A DNA stretch of 64,000 nt from Comamonadaceae bacterium (lineage in GTDB: Bacteria > Pseudomonadota > Gammaproteobacteria > Burkholderiales > Burkholderiaceae_C): contig CANJPU010000003.1 in assembly GCA_947476285.1 (NCBI GenBank), forward strand, positions 1-64,000, written 5' to 3'. The notes below the pieces were generated by a model. It made no database searches and was not told the DNA's origin. It worked only from the letters and a program-made list of their open reading frames with translations. Position numbers and translations under genes: made by a program. Below, in pieces: positions 37,678 to 47,347 of the stretch (position 1 is its first letter; each line of letters starts with the position of its first letter).

Positions 37678-39066
37678 ATGTCCGTACACAATGCCCAGTC
37701 CATCGCCGCCATCGCCACCGCGTCGGGGCGCGGGGCAGTGGGCATCGTGCGAGTCTCTGGCACGGCTGTCGAGGCAGTCGCTGCGGCCATCTGCGGGCGA
37801 AGGCTCAAACCCCGTGAAGCGACCTACCTGCCATTTAGGGCCGCAGACAGCAGCAGCATCGATCAGGGCCTGGCGATTTATTTCCCGGCGCCGCACTCCT
37901 ACACCGGTGAAGACGTGCTTGAGCTTCAAGCGCATGGGGGCCCGGTGGTGTTGCAATTGTTGCTGGCACGTTGCCTGGAATCCGGGGCCGACGCTGGTTT
38001 GCGCGTAGCGCAGCCCGGAGAGTTCACCCAGCGCGCCTTTCTCAATGACAAGATCGACCTGACCCAGGCCGAGGCGATCGCCGATCTTATCGATGCCAGC
38101 ACCGAGGCTGCGGCGCGCAGCGCGAGCCGTTCATTGTCAGGCGAGTTCTCGCGCGAAATCGCCCTGCTGCGCGACGCGCTGATCCACCTGCGCATGCTGG
38201 TGGAGGCCACTCTTGATTTCCCTGAGGAAGAAATCGACTTTCTGCAAAAGGCCGACGCGCAAGGCCAGCTCGATCACTTGCGTCAGACCCTCGCGCGCGT
38301 GATGCAGCGCGCTCGCCAGGGTGCCTTGCTGCGCGAGGGCGTCAAGATAGTCATAGCGGGACAACCCAATGCCGGCAAGAGCTCACTGCTCAATGCGCTG
38401 GCCGGTGCGGAGCTTGCTATCGTCACGCCAGTGCCTGGCACCACGCGGGACGTCGTCAGTCAGACCATCCAGATCGAAGGCGTGCCCCTGCATGTGATCG
38501 ACACCGCAGGCCTGCGCGACAGCCAGGACCATGTGGAGATGATCGGCATCGAGCGAGCCTGGGGCCAGATCGAAAGCGCGGATGCAGTGCTGTTTCTGCA
38601 CGACCTCACGCGCTTGCATCAATCCGATTACGTGGCGGCCGATGATGCTATTGCTCAAACCCTGGCCGACAAACTACCGTCCTCGGTTCCGATCATTGAT
38701 GTGTGGAACAAAATCGACGCCGCGCCCGATGCAGTACTGTCCGCCACACCCGGCGACAAGCTGCATCTGTCCGCCAAGAACGGCGTTGGACTGCAGGCCC
38801 TGCGCCAACGCCTGCTGGAAGTGGCGGGCTGGCAGTCGGCACCCGAAGGCGTGTACATCGCGCGCGAGCGCCACGTACAGGCGCTGCGCAGGGTGCAGAG
38901 CCATCTGGATGAGGCACACAGCTTGCTTGCCTCTCAAGCCCAGTCGCTTGATCTCTTGGCCGAAGAGTTGCGCTTGGCGCAGAACGCGCTCAATGAAATC
39001 ACGGGGGAGTTCACGTCGGATGATTTGCTGGGGGTGATCTTTTCGAGCTTCTGTATAGGAAAATGA
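37678..39066 (+). CDS. mnmE: tRNA modification GTPase MnmE
   Basis: 462 residues. The N-terminal tetrahydrofolate-binding domain ([40 protein letters not shown]), G1 [16 protein letters not shown], switch GTTRDV, G3 DTAGLRD, G4 NKID and the C-terminal FCIGK motif with its catalytic Cys are complete. It works with MnmG (4219-6165) on wobble uridine modification. Confidence 0.97.
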   Translation: MSVHNAQSIAAIATASGRGAVGIVRVSGTAVEAVAAAICGRRLKPREATYLPFRAADSSSIDQGLAIYFPAPHSYTGEDVLELQAHGGPVVLQLLLARCLESGADAGLRVAQPGEFTQRAFLNDKIDLTQAEAIADLIDASTEAAARSASRSLSGEFSREIALLRDALIHLRMLVEATLDFPEEEIDFLQKADAQGQLDHLRQTLARVMQRARQGALLREGVKIVIAGQPNAGKSSLLNALAGAELAIVTPVPGTTRDVVSQTIQIEGVPLHVIDTAGLRDSQDHVEMIGIERAWGQIESADAVLFLHDLTRLHQSDYVAADDAIAQTLADKLPSSVPIIDVWNKIDAAPDAVLSATPGDKLHLSAKNGVGLQALRQRLLEVAGWQSAPEGVYIARERHVQALRRVQSHLDEAHSLLASQAQSLDLLAEELRLAQNALNEITGEFTSDDLLGVIFSSFCIGK

Positions 39067-39199
39067 CAGCACGTCGCCGCCGCCACCACCGGCACCTCGA
39101 GCCGCTCTTCCAGCGGCAAGGACAAAGCACGCGCCACGGTACCGGCCGATCCACGCGCGCCACCGGAGAAGATCAGCTTGTTAACCCGAGTTCGGCCAG

Positions 39200-40171
39200 T
39201 CACTGTGTATTCAGACCCAGCTTGCGGATCAGCGGGGCATACCGGTCCGAGTGCGTGCGCACCATGTTTACCAGCTCTTCGGGGCCGGTCGAAAACGGTT
39301 CCGTGCCGACCGTTCGCAGCCTCTGCGCGATATCGGGCATCTGCGCGAGCGCCTTGAGCTCCGCGGTCAGGCGATTCACGATCTCCCTCGGAGTGCCCGC
39401 AGGCGCTGCCATCCCATAGAAAACGGGCCCGAAGATCTGGTCCCCGTACCCCAACTCGGCGAAGGTCGGCACCTGCGGAAACTCCGGGCTGCGCTTGCTT
39501 GCGCCTATCGCGATCGGCCGCAGGCGGCCGGCTTTGAGCAGATCGGTGAAGCTGGTGCCGGCCACTGAATCGACATCGCCGGCGACGGCTGCCCGGTAGC
39601 TTTCGGCCCCGCCCTTGTACGGCACATGCAGCAGCTCGATCCCGGCTTGCGCGGCCATCATCTCGAAGCTTAGCTGCGGCACGCTGCCCAAGCCGTAGGT
39701 GCTGAAGCTCACCTTCTTTGGCGCCTGCTTGGCGAGACTCACGTATTCGGCGAAAGAGTGCACAGGGACACTCGGATTGACTGCCAGAATAAAACTGACG
39801 CTGCGCGCGATCGTGCCAACGTAGCTGAGGTCCTTCAGCGGATCAAATGCCGGTATCTTCAACAGATAGGGCGCGATGACCACGTTGTCCGAGATGAACA
39901 TCATCAGGGTGTGCCCGTCTGGCACGGCGCCGAGCAGCATCCGGACTGCGAGAACGCCACCCGCGCCCGCGCGGTTTTCAACGACGACGGGTTGGCCCAA
40001 TGATTTCGAAAGTCTGTCGGCGACCAGCCGGGCGATGAAATCGCCAGATGCGCCGGTGTTGCTCGTCACAAGCAGGCGAACGGCCCGATCGGGGTATCCT
40101 TGCGCCGCGGCCAGCGCGGCAGCCAGCGTGAGACCCAAGGCCAAGCTGAGTTTGCGGAAGTTGTGGCTCAT
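39200..40171 (-). CDS. Bug/TctC-family tripartite tricarboxylate transporter binding protein (first of a tandem pair)
   Basis: 323 residues from the ATG at 40171, preceded by AAGGAG seven bases upstream. A signal peptide (KLSLALGLTLAAALAAAQG) leads into YPDRAVRLLVTSNTGASGDF, VVVENRAGAGGVLAVRML, LLHVPYKGGAESYRAAVAGD and FGPVFYGMAAPAGTPREIV: the standard Bug fold. These periplasmic proteins bind carboxylates for TctAB, but hundreds are orphans in Burkholderiales and often act with sensors or enzymes. No tctAB is in the window. It is a paralogue of the gene at 40213-41184. Confidence 0.88.
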   Translation of the reverse strand: MSHNFRKLSLALGLTLAAALAAAQGYPDRAVRLLVTSNTGASGDFIARLVADRLSKSLGQPVVVENRAGAGGVLAVRMLLGAVPDGHTLMMFISDNVVIAPYLLKIPAFDPLKDLSYVGTIARSVSFILAVNPSVPVHSFAEYVSLAKQAPKKVSFSTYGLGSVPQLSFEMMAAQAGIELLHVPYKGGAESYRAAVAGDVDSVAGTSFTDLLKAGRLRPIAIGASKRSPEFPQVPTFAELGYGDQIFGPVFYGMAAPAGTPREIVNRLTAELKALAQMPDIAQRLRTVGTEPFSTGPEELVNMVRTHSDRYAPLIRKLGLNTQ

Positions 40172-40212
40172 GTATCTCCTTTTGGGTATTGCTGTGTGCT
40201 CTATACCGGTGG

Positions 40213-41184
40213 TCATTGTTTGGGCAATCCCAGCTTCTCAATGAGAGGCGCATAGGTGGTGATCGCCCTCCCGATGGTGCGTTGAATCTGTTCTCCACTG
40301 GCCCAAAACGGCTCGGACGCGATGCCTGCCATTTTCTGGACGGCGTCCGGCGCCTCGGCTGCCTTGCGCACTTCAGTGGCGAGGCGACCGAGAATCTGAG
40401 CAGGAAGTCCAGCGGGAGCGGCAAGGGCGTAGATCACGGGGCCGAAGATCTCGTCTCCGTGTCCGAGCTCCGCGAAGGTCCGTACAGAGGGCAGCTGCTC
40501 TGATCGCTGTGCGCCTCCCACAGCCAATGCTCGCAGCTTCCCGCCCTTTATCAGCTCCACGATGTTGATCGCCGACACCGCATCGACGGCGCCGGCAACT
40601 GCCGCGCGCTGGCTTTCAAGGCCCCCCTTGTAGGGCACGTGGAGCATCTCGATCGCAGCCTTCGCGCTCATCATCTCGAAGCTGAGATGCGGAAAGCTCC
40701 CCTGTCCGTAAGTGCTGTAGGTGAGCTTGCCCGGTGAGCTCTTCGCGAGCTTGATGTAGTCCTCGAAGGTCTGTGCCGGCACACTCGGATGCACGGCCAG
40801 AAAGAAACTCCGGCTGCGCGCGACGGCCCCAATGTAGGTGAAATCCTTGATCGAATCGAACGGCGACTTTTCCACCAGCTGCGGGGCGATGGCGAGGTTG
40901 TCGCCGAAGAAAAGCAGCAGGGTGTACCCATCGGGGCGAGCTCCGATGAGCGCCTTGGCTGCGATGATGCCCGAGGCGCCCGGCCGGTTGTCCACCACGA
41001 CGGACTGACCCAGCGACTGACTCAGCTTGTCCGCCAAGTAGCGCGCGACGAAGTCACCTGAGCCCCCCGAACCACTCGAGGAGATCAGTCTGATCGGACG
41101 GTCAGGCCATGTTTGTGCCGGCGCGTTGGAAGCGCCAAGCAGCCCCGAGACAACAAGGGCCAGGGCAGCCAATGTCTTGCTCAT
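40213..41184 (-). CDS. Bug/TctC-family binding protein (second of a tandem pair)
   Basis: 323 residues from ATG 41184, with AAAGGAAC upstream; the frame is open for a further 100 codons but the signal peptide (MSKTLAALALVVSGLLGASN) fixes the start. WPDRPIRLISSSGSGGSGDF, VVDNRPGASGIIAAKALIG and MLHVPYKGGLESQRAAVAG align closely with its neighbour, and both have the rare order of FGP(V)..YA(M)AAPAG near the end, showing duplication. The two are 41 bases apart and probably co-transcribed. Confidence 0.88.
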   Translation of the reverse strand: MSKTLAALALVVSGLLGASNAPAQTWPDRPIRLISSSGSGGSGDFVARYLADKLSQSLGQSVVVDNRPGASGIIAAKALIGARPDGYTLLLFFGDNLAIAPQLVEKSPFDSIKDFTYIGAVARSRSFFLAVHPSVPAQTFEDYIKLAKSSPGKLTYSTYGQGSFPHLSFEMMSAKAAIEMLHVPYKGGLESQRAAVAGAVDAVSAINIVELIKGGKLRALAVGGAQRSEQLPSVRTFAELGHGDEIFGPVIYALAAPAGLPAQILGRLATEVRKAAEAPDAVQKMAGIASEPFWASGEQIQRTIGRAITTYAPLIEKLGLPKQ

Positions 41185-41383
41185 GCGTTGTTCCTTTAAA
41201 AAGTCGCTAGGAGCCTGGCGGACTTTGGGATTGTCCTCGGCTTGCGCAAATTTCGCTTCGACGTTCAATCTCCGACAGGCTCCTAAGCACGAATTCCCGG
41301 TAAGGCAACAGTCGGGCAGACCCCAGCTGTGGAATGCACCTGTGTCAGGGCAGCCGGGCCGGGGAAAGGTGTACCCTGATGCG

Positions 41384-41932
41384 ATGGCTCGCCTGCCCTT
41401 CATCCGCCCACATGACATCCCATCCACCCACCCTGACATAGCGGCCCGGAAAGCGGACGCATTTGCCGTCCTGGCGCACAGCCTTGACGGCACGCGCGCA
41501 ATGTTGAGCCTGGGCCGCTACATGCGCGATGGCAGCCGTCTTGACCCTCGGTTGCGCGAACTGGCAATCCTCCAGGTGGGTTGCCTGGTCGGTGCGCGCT
41601 ACGAGTTCTACCACCACGTCAAGATCGGTTTCGATTTCGGTGTCACAGAAGCCGACGTCGACGCAGTCATCGCAGAAACCAGGGGCGAGCACACCGCACT
41701 GGGCCAGCTGGAACGCGCGGTCTTGCGCATGGCCCGCCAATTGACTGGGGAGATACGCCTGGACTGGGACACCTTCGCTTTCCTGGAGCAAAGCCTGGGA
41801 CGCGAGCAACTGGTTGATCTGGCCTTGATCATCGGCCACTACAACAGCGTGGTCCGCCTCATTGCATGCTTCGAGGTGGACCTGGAGCCTGGCTACGAGG
41901 ACCTGGTCCGGCGCTTCCCCCTGCCGGCCTGA
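41384..41932 (+). CDS. Carboxymuconolactone decarboxylase-like protein
   Basis: 182 residues from the ATG at 41384, preceded by GGGGAAAGG. LDPRLRELAILQVGCLVGAR and YEFYHHVKIGFDFGVTEADV are the CMD/AhpD-like core (the Y-E-x-x-HH segment replaces the AhpD CxxC), followed by LGREQLVDLALIIGHYNSVV. Members include gamma-carboxymuconolactone decarboxylases and uncharacterised enzymes; lack of the redox CxxC argues against alkylhydroperoxidase activity. It is divergent from the tandem Bug genes, which may point to aromatic-acid metabolism, but that is inference. Confidence 0.8.
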   Translation: MARLPFIRPHDIPSTHPDIAARKADAFAVLAHSLDGTRAMLSLGRYMRDGSRLDPRLRELAILQVGCLVGARYEFYHHVKIGFDFGVTEADVDAVIAETRGEHTALGQLERAVLRMARQLTGEIRLDWDTFAFLEQSLGREQLVDLALIIGHYNSVVRLIACFEVDLEPGYEDLVRRFPLPA

Positions 41933-41992
41933 GCCTGCGTTGAAGCCGTGCTCACAGCTGCACTCGCGACGTTGCGAGACTTCACATCAAGG

Positions 41993-42682
41993 CTAGACAA
42001 CGGCCCCGAACATTGCACCAACACCGTAGGTGATGGCCATCGCCAGCGCGCCCCAGAAGCCGACCCGGGCCGCACCGACAGCGGCCGATGCACCGCCGGC
42101 CCGAGCTGCTACTGCGCCCAGAACAACCAGCAGAGCAAGGGAGGTGGCCGTCACGGCAAGGGTGAGTGTCGCTTGCGGTGCGAGGACCACCACCACCAGC
42201 GGTACTGCAGCACCGACAGCAAATGACCCGGCTGACGCGAACGCCGCCTGCACCGGACGTGCGCGCATCATGCTGGAGATGCCGAGCTCTTCGCGCGCAT
42301 GGGCTCCCAGCGCGTCTTTGGCCATCAACTGTGCGGCCACCTGCTTGGCCAGTTCAGGCTCCAGACCGCGGGTGACGTAGATGGCCGCCAGCTCTTCATG
42401 TTCGGCGACGCTTTGTGTTGCCAACTCCCGGCTTTCGCGCGCAAGGTCGGCCTCTTCCGTGTCCGATTGAGAGCTCACCGAAACATATTCCCCCGCGGCC
42501 ATGGACATCGCGCCCGCGACAGTGCCGGCCACGCCGGCGATCATGACAGCGCTCGGGGTTGCGCCACCTGCGGCCACGCCCAGCACCAAGCTGGCGGTTG
42601 AAACGATTCCGTCATTTGCCCCTAGTACGGCTGCACGAAGCCACCCAATTCGATCCGACCGGTGACGTTCACTGTGACGCAT
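41993..42682 (-). CDS. VIT1/CCC1-family Fe/Mn transporter
   Basis: 229 residues. WLRAAVLGANDGIVSTASLV and GAMSMAAGEYVSVSSQSDTE are the CCC1/VIT signature (helix 1 Asp-Gly, helix 2 MxxGEY). A cytosolic helical part (AEHEELAAIYVTRGLEPELA) with acidic residues follows, then three more membrane helices. VIT proteins carry Fe2+ or Mn2+ into vacuoles or out of cells. Stand-alone gene. Confidence 0.88.
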   Translation of the reverse strand: MRHSERHRSDRIGWLRAAVLGANDGIVSTASLVLGVAAGGATPSAVMIAGVAGTVAGAMSMAAGEYVSVSSQSDTEEADLARESRELATQSVAEHEELAAIYVTRGLEPELAKQVAAQLMAKDALGAHAREELGISSMMRARPVQAAFASAGSFAVGAAVPLVVVVLAPQATLTLAVTATSLALLVVLGAVAARAGGASAAVGAARVGFWGALAMAITYGVGAMFGAVV

Positions 42683-42872
42683 AACTCTTCCTAGTCTCGT
42701 GTTGACGAAATTGGGCGATTAGGATGCCCCCACTAGGATCATGCATTGAATCGCGCTCGTGTAACCGCACCAGAGTCCGGGGTATCAACTGTAATGACCC
42801 GTTAACGGCACTTGTGTGTTGCCAGGAGGCCCGTTACTGTCGCTCCAACATGAACACGGAAGTGACCTCTGG

Positions 42873-43364
42873 ATGACTGCTGCTGTACTTGCTCTGCCCA
42901 AAGTTGATTTGCGCGGACTCATGCGCGCTGTGGCCCACAACCAGTCGAACGATGGGTTCTCTCTGACTCTGTTTCCAGATCAGTGGGAAGTGCTGGGCGT
43001 CTATCTGCAACCCTTCGAACTGCCTCAGAGTCAGGTGCTGATCGAGCAGAACGCAACGGATCGCTCGCTTTACCTGATCGAGAGCGGCAGCTTGTCTGTG
43101 CATTACGAGGACGTCAAAGGTCGGGTGCGGCTGGCCATCGTGGGTGCGGGATCGGTCGTGGGAGAAGGCGCATTCTTCAGTCACCTGCCGCGAAATGCCA
43201 CGGTGCAGGCGGCCAGCACCAGTAAGCTGTGGTGCCTCACGCCCATCCGGTTTGCGCAGTTGAGCAACCGCCACCCCGGGATTGCGCTGGAGCTGGCCAT
43301 GGCCCTGGGCTCGCTGGTGTCGCGGCGCCTGGTCAACAAACCCAAGCGGATTGCGGTGACCTGA
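42873..43364 (+). CDS. Cyclic-nucleotide-binding-domain protein without DNA-binding domain
   Basis: 163 residues from the ATG at 42873. LIEQNATDRSLYLIESGSLS, VRLAIVGAGSVVGEGAFFSH and RNATVQAASTSKLWCLTPIR outline a Crp-type beta roll with phosphate-binding cassette. The chain ends shortly after, with no winged HTH, so it is not a Crp/Fnr regulator; it may be a stand-alone sensor or a partner protein. The domain is preceded by an extra 40-residue N-terminal part. Confidence 0.72.
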   Translation: MTAAVLALPKVDLRGLMRAVAHNQSNDGFSLTLFPDQWEVLGVYLQPFELPQSQVLIEQNATDRSLYLIESGSLSVHYEDVKGRVRLAIVGAGSVVGEGAFFSHLPRNATVQAASTSKLWCLTPIRFAQLSNRHPGIALELAMALGSLVSRRLVNKPKRIAVT

Positions 43365-43536
43365 GCCTGCAAGCTTTTCACGACTGAAGCCGCGTGTCGG
43401 CGCTTGGATACCGGCTCGGCGGAAAGTTGTGGGCAATTTCTGGAGCGCCAACTACACTGCATCTGTCGAGAAAGCGGAGGAGACGCGCGCTTTCATGCCC
43501 GTGCCCAATGCGCTCATTTCAGGCAGAAGGTTATCC

Positions 43537-44296
43537 ATGTCACTGTTTCACTGGCTGTTTCGCAGCATGACGCCGGTCAAGCCCCAGGCCGAAAGCTCGG
43601 GCTTGTCCCGCATGGAGGCCACCCGTCCGGCGTCGCGCGGCGGTGCAAGCATGGTGCCGCCAAGCGGCAATGCACAGGCGGCCAATCGCAAGGGCGAGCG
43701 CATGGCGCGGCGCGAGCTGCTCTACACGGTGGTGCGCGACTCAATGATGCGCGCGGGCGTGCTGTCGGCCAGCTACAAGTTCAAAGTCTTGTCGCTGGAC
43801 GCGCGTGGACGCCAGTTTCTGGTGATGGTCGATCTGGCCCAGGAGCGCAGCGGCAACACGACCCGGCTGGCAGAGATCGAAGCGTTGATCGCGCAGGCGG
43901 CCAAATCACGTCATGACATTCTGGTCACCCGCGGTCTACTGGCGCGTCAACGAGCATGTTGCGGTGGGCGACCCCAATGCCCAGGCCAGGCAGAAGGAGA
44001 AGGCGCCGCCGCCACCTGTGGACAGGAGTGCTCCCCCAGGGTTTGATCCAATTGAAGCGGATGAGGTGGCGGCTTTCAATCAGGCTCTGACCAGTGGCGC
44101 CACTGCTTCGCTGGTCGCTGAGCCGCAGAAGACGGCGGCGAAGAAACCCGCGGGGGCAGTCCCACCCACAGACGGCGGCGCGCGCCAGCCGGCTCCGAGC
44201 TACACGCTCCTCACCGGGTTCGAGGACACGGAGTTGCCAGAATCGAACGCAGGCACGCAGGACCTGAGCGGCACTCAATATGGCAGCCTGAAATAA
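43537..44296 (+). pseudogene. Conserved hypothetical gene split by a one-base insertion
   Basis: Frame one (from ATG 43537, MSLFHWLFRSMTPVKPQ) is convincing to RLAEIEALIAQAAKSRHDIL near 43924; frame two takes up with AVYWRVNEHVAVGDPNAQAR and ends at 44296 (TQDLSGTQYGSLK). At GGTCACCCGCGG (about 43922-43933) removing one C restores a single frame. The protein would be about 250 residues, with a Pro/Ala-rich tail. I do not know its function. It could be a true pseudogene or a sequencing error; a tract of three C is too short for typical phase variation. Confidence 0.7.
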
Positions 44297-44306
44297 TCCG
44301 ACACGC

Positions 44307-46292
44307 TCATCCCCTGAGCAGCTTTTCTTCCGCGATTGCCAGCGTCTCGGCAAGACCTGACAGCACCAGCGTGTCGCCGTCCGCCAGCAAAGGATCGGTG
44401 ATTGGATCCACCGTCTTGCCGTTCGCACGCCGCAGGCTGATCACCCGCACACCCAGCGCCTGCAGTGCGAGCCGGCTGAGCGGGCGGCCCAATGTGCGCG
44501 CGCCCATTGGCAGGGTGACGGTCGCCAGGCGTTCGGTCTCCAGCTCGTCGACGGTGTCGTCGTCCGCGCCATGGAAGTAGCCGCGCAACAGGCTGTAGCG
44601 CTCGTCGCGCTGGTCCTGCACGATGCGAATCACGCGCCGCATTGGCACGCCCACCAGTGCCAGAGCATGGCTTGCCAGCATGAGTGAGCCTTCCATGGCC
44701 TCGGGCACCACTTCGGTCGCACCGGCGGCTCGCAGCCGCTCCAGATCGCGGTCATCCTGGGTGCGCACGATGACCGGCACTTGCGGAGCGTGGTCGCGGG
44801 TGTTGGCCAACACTTTCATTGCCCCCGGACTGTCCAGGTAGGTCACCACCACCGCGCTGGCGCGTGCCAGTCCGGCGGCCATCAGGGCCTGCAGGCGCGC
44901 GGCATCGCCGAACACAACCGAGTCACCCGCTGCCGCAGCCTGCCGCACGCGGTCGGGGTCCAGGTCCAGGGCCATGTAGGGGATGCCCTCGCGCTCCAGG
45001 ATGCGGCCCAGGTTCTGGCCGCAGCGGCCATAACCGCAGATGAGCACATGGCGGCTTGTGTTGATCGACTTGCGGGCGATGCTGGTCATCTGCAGTGATT
45101 GCTGCAGCCATTCGCTAGCCACCAGTTTCATCACAATTTGATTGGCATACATGATCATGAATGGCGTGGCCAGCATCGACAGCACCATGGCGGCCAAGAT
45201 GGGATTGAGCAGATCCGGCGGAACCAGACGGTTTTGCTGGGCCAGTGTCAGCAGCACGAAACCGAATTCGCCAGCCTGCGCCAGGTAAAGGCCGGTGCGC
45301 AGCGACACCCCAGCTGACGTGCCCAGCAGTCGGGCCAGCGCCGTCACCAGCAGCAGCTTGAACAAAACCGGGAGTGTCAGCAGCACCAGCACCAGCCCCC
45401 ATTGCTCTACGACATGCCGCCAGTCCAGAATCATGCCGATGGTGATGAAGAACAGGCCAAGCAGCACGTCGTGGAAGGGCCGGATGTCGGTCTCCACCTG
45501 ATGCTTGTATTCGGTCTCGGAGATCAGCATACCGGCGAGGAAGGCGCCTAGGGCCAGCGACAAACCGGCCAGCTCAGTCAACCAGGCCAGCCCCAGAGTC
45601 ACCAGCAGCAGGTTGAGCACGAACAGCTCTTCGCTCTTGCGCCGCGCCACCAGGGTCAGCCACCATCGCATGACCCAATGCCCGCCAACCAACAGCACCG
45701 TGATGAGCACCGCGGCCTTGACCGCCGCCAAAGCCAATGCTTTAAGCAGCATCTCGGGCTCGCTGCCCAGGGCCGGAATCAGCACCAGCAAGGGCACCAC
45801 GGCCAAATCCTGGAACAGCAGCACGCCCATGACGCGCCTGCCGTGCTCGGTCTCCAATTCCAGCCGTTCGGCAAGCAGCTTGACAACAATTGCCGTGCTG
45901 CTCATGGCCAGTGCGCCCGACAGCGCAACTGCAGTGCGCCATTCCATCTTCCATAGCTTGGGCGCCAGCCCTGCCAGAAAAAGTGACCCGGCGGTGATCA
46001 GTATCACGGTCAGTGCCACCTGGAACAAGCCCAAGCCGAACACATGGGCGCGCATGGCCCGCAGCTTGGGCAGGTTGAACTCCAGCCCGATGACGAACAT
46101 CAGGAACACCACGCCGAATTCACCCAGGTGCCGCAGGGCTTCGCTGTTCTCGCCCAAGGCCAGCGCATTGGGACCTATCACCACACCCACCACCAGGTAG
46201 CCCAGCATGGGCGGAAGCTTCAATGAGCGGCATGCCACCACGCCTAGCACTGCCGACAGCAGGTAAAGCAAGGTGAGTTCGAGCGATGACAT
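44307..46292 (-). CDS. CPA2-family cation:proton antiporter with TrkA-N and TrkA-C domains (Kef/YbaL-like)
   Basis: 661 residues. Twelve or so membrane helices begin LELTLLYLLSAVLGVVACRS, with VFLMFVIGLEFNLPKLRA typical of Kef/YbaL. At about 410-530 an RCK/TrkA-N domain starts HVLICGYGRCGQNLGRILER, and a TrkA-C domain lies near the end (VTLPMGARTLGRPLSRLAL). Members exchange K+ or Na+ for H+ and are gated by nucleotides or glutathione adducts. No KefF/KefG ancillary gene is adjacent, so the YbaL subtype or a generic K+ efflux antiporter is likely. Confidence 0.88.
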   Translation of the reverse strand: MSSLELTLLYLLSAVLGVVACRSLKLPPMLGYLVVGVVIGPNALALGENSEALRHLGEFGVVFLMFVIGLEFNLPKLRAMRAHVFGLGLFQVALTVILITAGSLFLAGLAPKLWKMEWRTAVALSGALAMSSTAIVVKLLAERLELETEHGRRVMGVLLFQDLAVVPLLVLIPALGSEPEMLLKALALAAVKAAVLITVLLVGGHWVMRWWLTLVARRKSEELFVLNLLLVTLGLAWLTELAGLSLALGAFLAGMLISETEYKHQVETDIRPFHDVLLGLFFITIGMILDWRHVVEQWGLVLVLLTLPVLFKLLLVTALARLLGTSAGVSLRTGLYLAQAGEFGFVLLTLAQQNRLVPPDLLNPILAAMVLSMLATPFMIMYANQIVMKLVASEWLQQSLQMTSIARKSINTSRHVLICGYGRCGQNLGRILEREGIPYMALDLDPDRVRQAAAAGDSVVFGDAARLQALMAAGLARASAVVVTYLDSPGAMKVLANTRDHAPQVPVIVRTQDDRDLERLRAAGATEVVPEAMEGSLMLASHALALVGVPMRRVIRIVQDQRDERYSLLRGYFHGADDDTVDELETERLATVTLPMGARTLGRPLSRLALQALGVRVISLRRANGKTVDPITDPLLADGDTLVLSGLAETLAIAEEKLLRG

Positions 46293-46348
46293 GTCGCGAT
46301 GCTACCAAGGACCCGGGCGGACAGGCGCCGCGTCGATAGAATCGCAGG

Positions 46349-47347
46349 ATGGCAATGCCCGCTCCAGACAAGCCCTTCAATGCCGCGCGTGCGCTTGCAT
46401 TGGCGCAGGAAACCTTCGACATCGAGTCTCGCGCGGTGCTGGGCCTGAAGGCGCGCACTGGCCCATCTTTTGCCCAAGCTGTGGAACTGATGCTGCATGT
46501 CAAAGGCCGGGTAGTGGTCATGGGCATGGGCAAGAGCGGCCATGTGGGCCGCAAGATCGCAGCCACGCTGGCTTCAACCGGCACACCGGCCATGTTCGTT
46601 CATCCCGCCGAGGCCAGCCACGGCGATCTGGGCATGATCAAGGCGGTCGATATCGTGCTGGCTATCTCCAACGGCGGCGAGAGCGACGAGATCACGGTGA
46701 TTTTGCCGGTGCTCAAGCGCCAGGGCGTGCCACTGGTGGCCATGACGGGTGGAATGGATTCAACGCTCGCGAGGCACGCCGACATCGTTCTGGACAGTGG
46801 CGTCGAGAAAGAAGCCTGTCCGCTGAACCTGGCTCCCACCGCCAGCACCACGGCGCAGCTCGCGCTGGGCGATGCGCTGGCAGTGGCGCTGCTGGACGCA
46901 CGCGGCTTTGAGCCAGAGGATTTCGCCCGGTCACATCCCGGCGGTGCCCTTGGTCGCAGGCTGCTGACCCATCTGGGCGACGTGATGCGAACCGGCCCGT
47001 CCATACCATGTGTCGGACCGCAGGCGACGTTCAGCGAGCTGATGCGAGAAATGAGCGGCAAGGGCTTGGGCGCTTCCGCCGTGTCCGATTCCGCTGGCAA
47101 GGTGCTGGGCATCTTCACCGACGGCGACCTTCGGCGCCTGGTTGAAAGCGGCGCCGACCTGCGTGGTCTGAAGGCGTGCGAAGTCATGCGGGTCGGACCT
47201 CGCACCATCGGGCGCAACGCACTGGCGGTAGAAGCCGCCGAGCTCATGGAGCAATACCGCATCACCTGCGTCCTTGTGGTGGACGAACAAGACAGGCTCT
47301 GCGGCGCTGTCAACAGCAACGACTTGATGCGGGCCAAGGTGATATGA
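46349..47347 (+). CDS. kdsD: D-arabinose 5-phosphate isomerase KdsD
   Basis: 332 residues. SIS domain with VVVMGMGKSGHVGRKIAATL, HPAEASHGDLGMI and LAISNGGESDEI, then two CBS domains (VMRTGPSIPCVGPQATFSEL and VMRVGPRTIGRNALAVEAAE). It makes arabinose 5-phosphate for Kdo synthesis. Stop overlaps kdsC by 4 bases (ATGA). Opens the Kdo/LPS transport block. Confidence 0.95.
   Translation: MAMPAPDKPFNAARALALAQETFDIESRAVLGLKARTGPSFAQAVELMLHVKGRVVVMGMGKSGHVGRKIAATLASTGTPAMFVHPAEASHGDLGMIKAVDIVLAISNGGESDEITVILPVLKRQGVPLVAMTGGMDSTLARHADIVLDSGVEKEACPLNLAPTASTTAQLALGDALAVALLDARGFEPEDFARSHPGGALGRRLLTHLGDVMRTGPSIPCVGPQATFSELMREMSGKGLGASAVSDSAGKVLGIFTDGDLRRLVESGADLRGLKACEVMRVGPRTIGRNALAVEAAELMEQYRITCVLVVDEQDRLCGAVNSNDLMRAKVI

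Noticed and set aside
39066..39199. Minus-strand frame after the first Bug gene (VNKLIFSGGARGSAG...)
   Set aside because: It overlaps the Bug stop and reads like a gene start, but runs into antisense mnmE within 45 codons and matches no family I can name.
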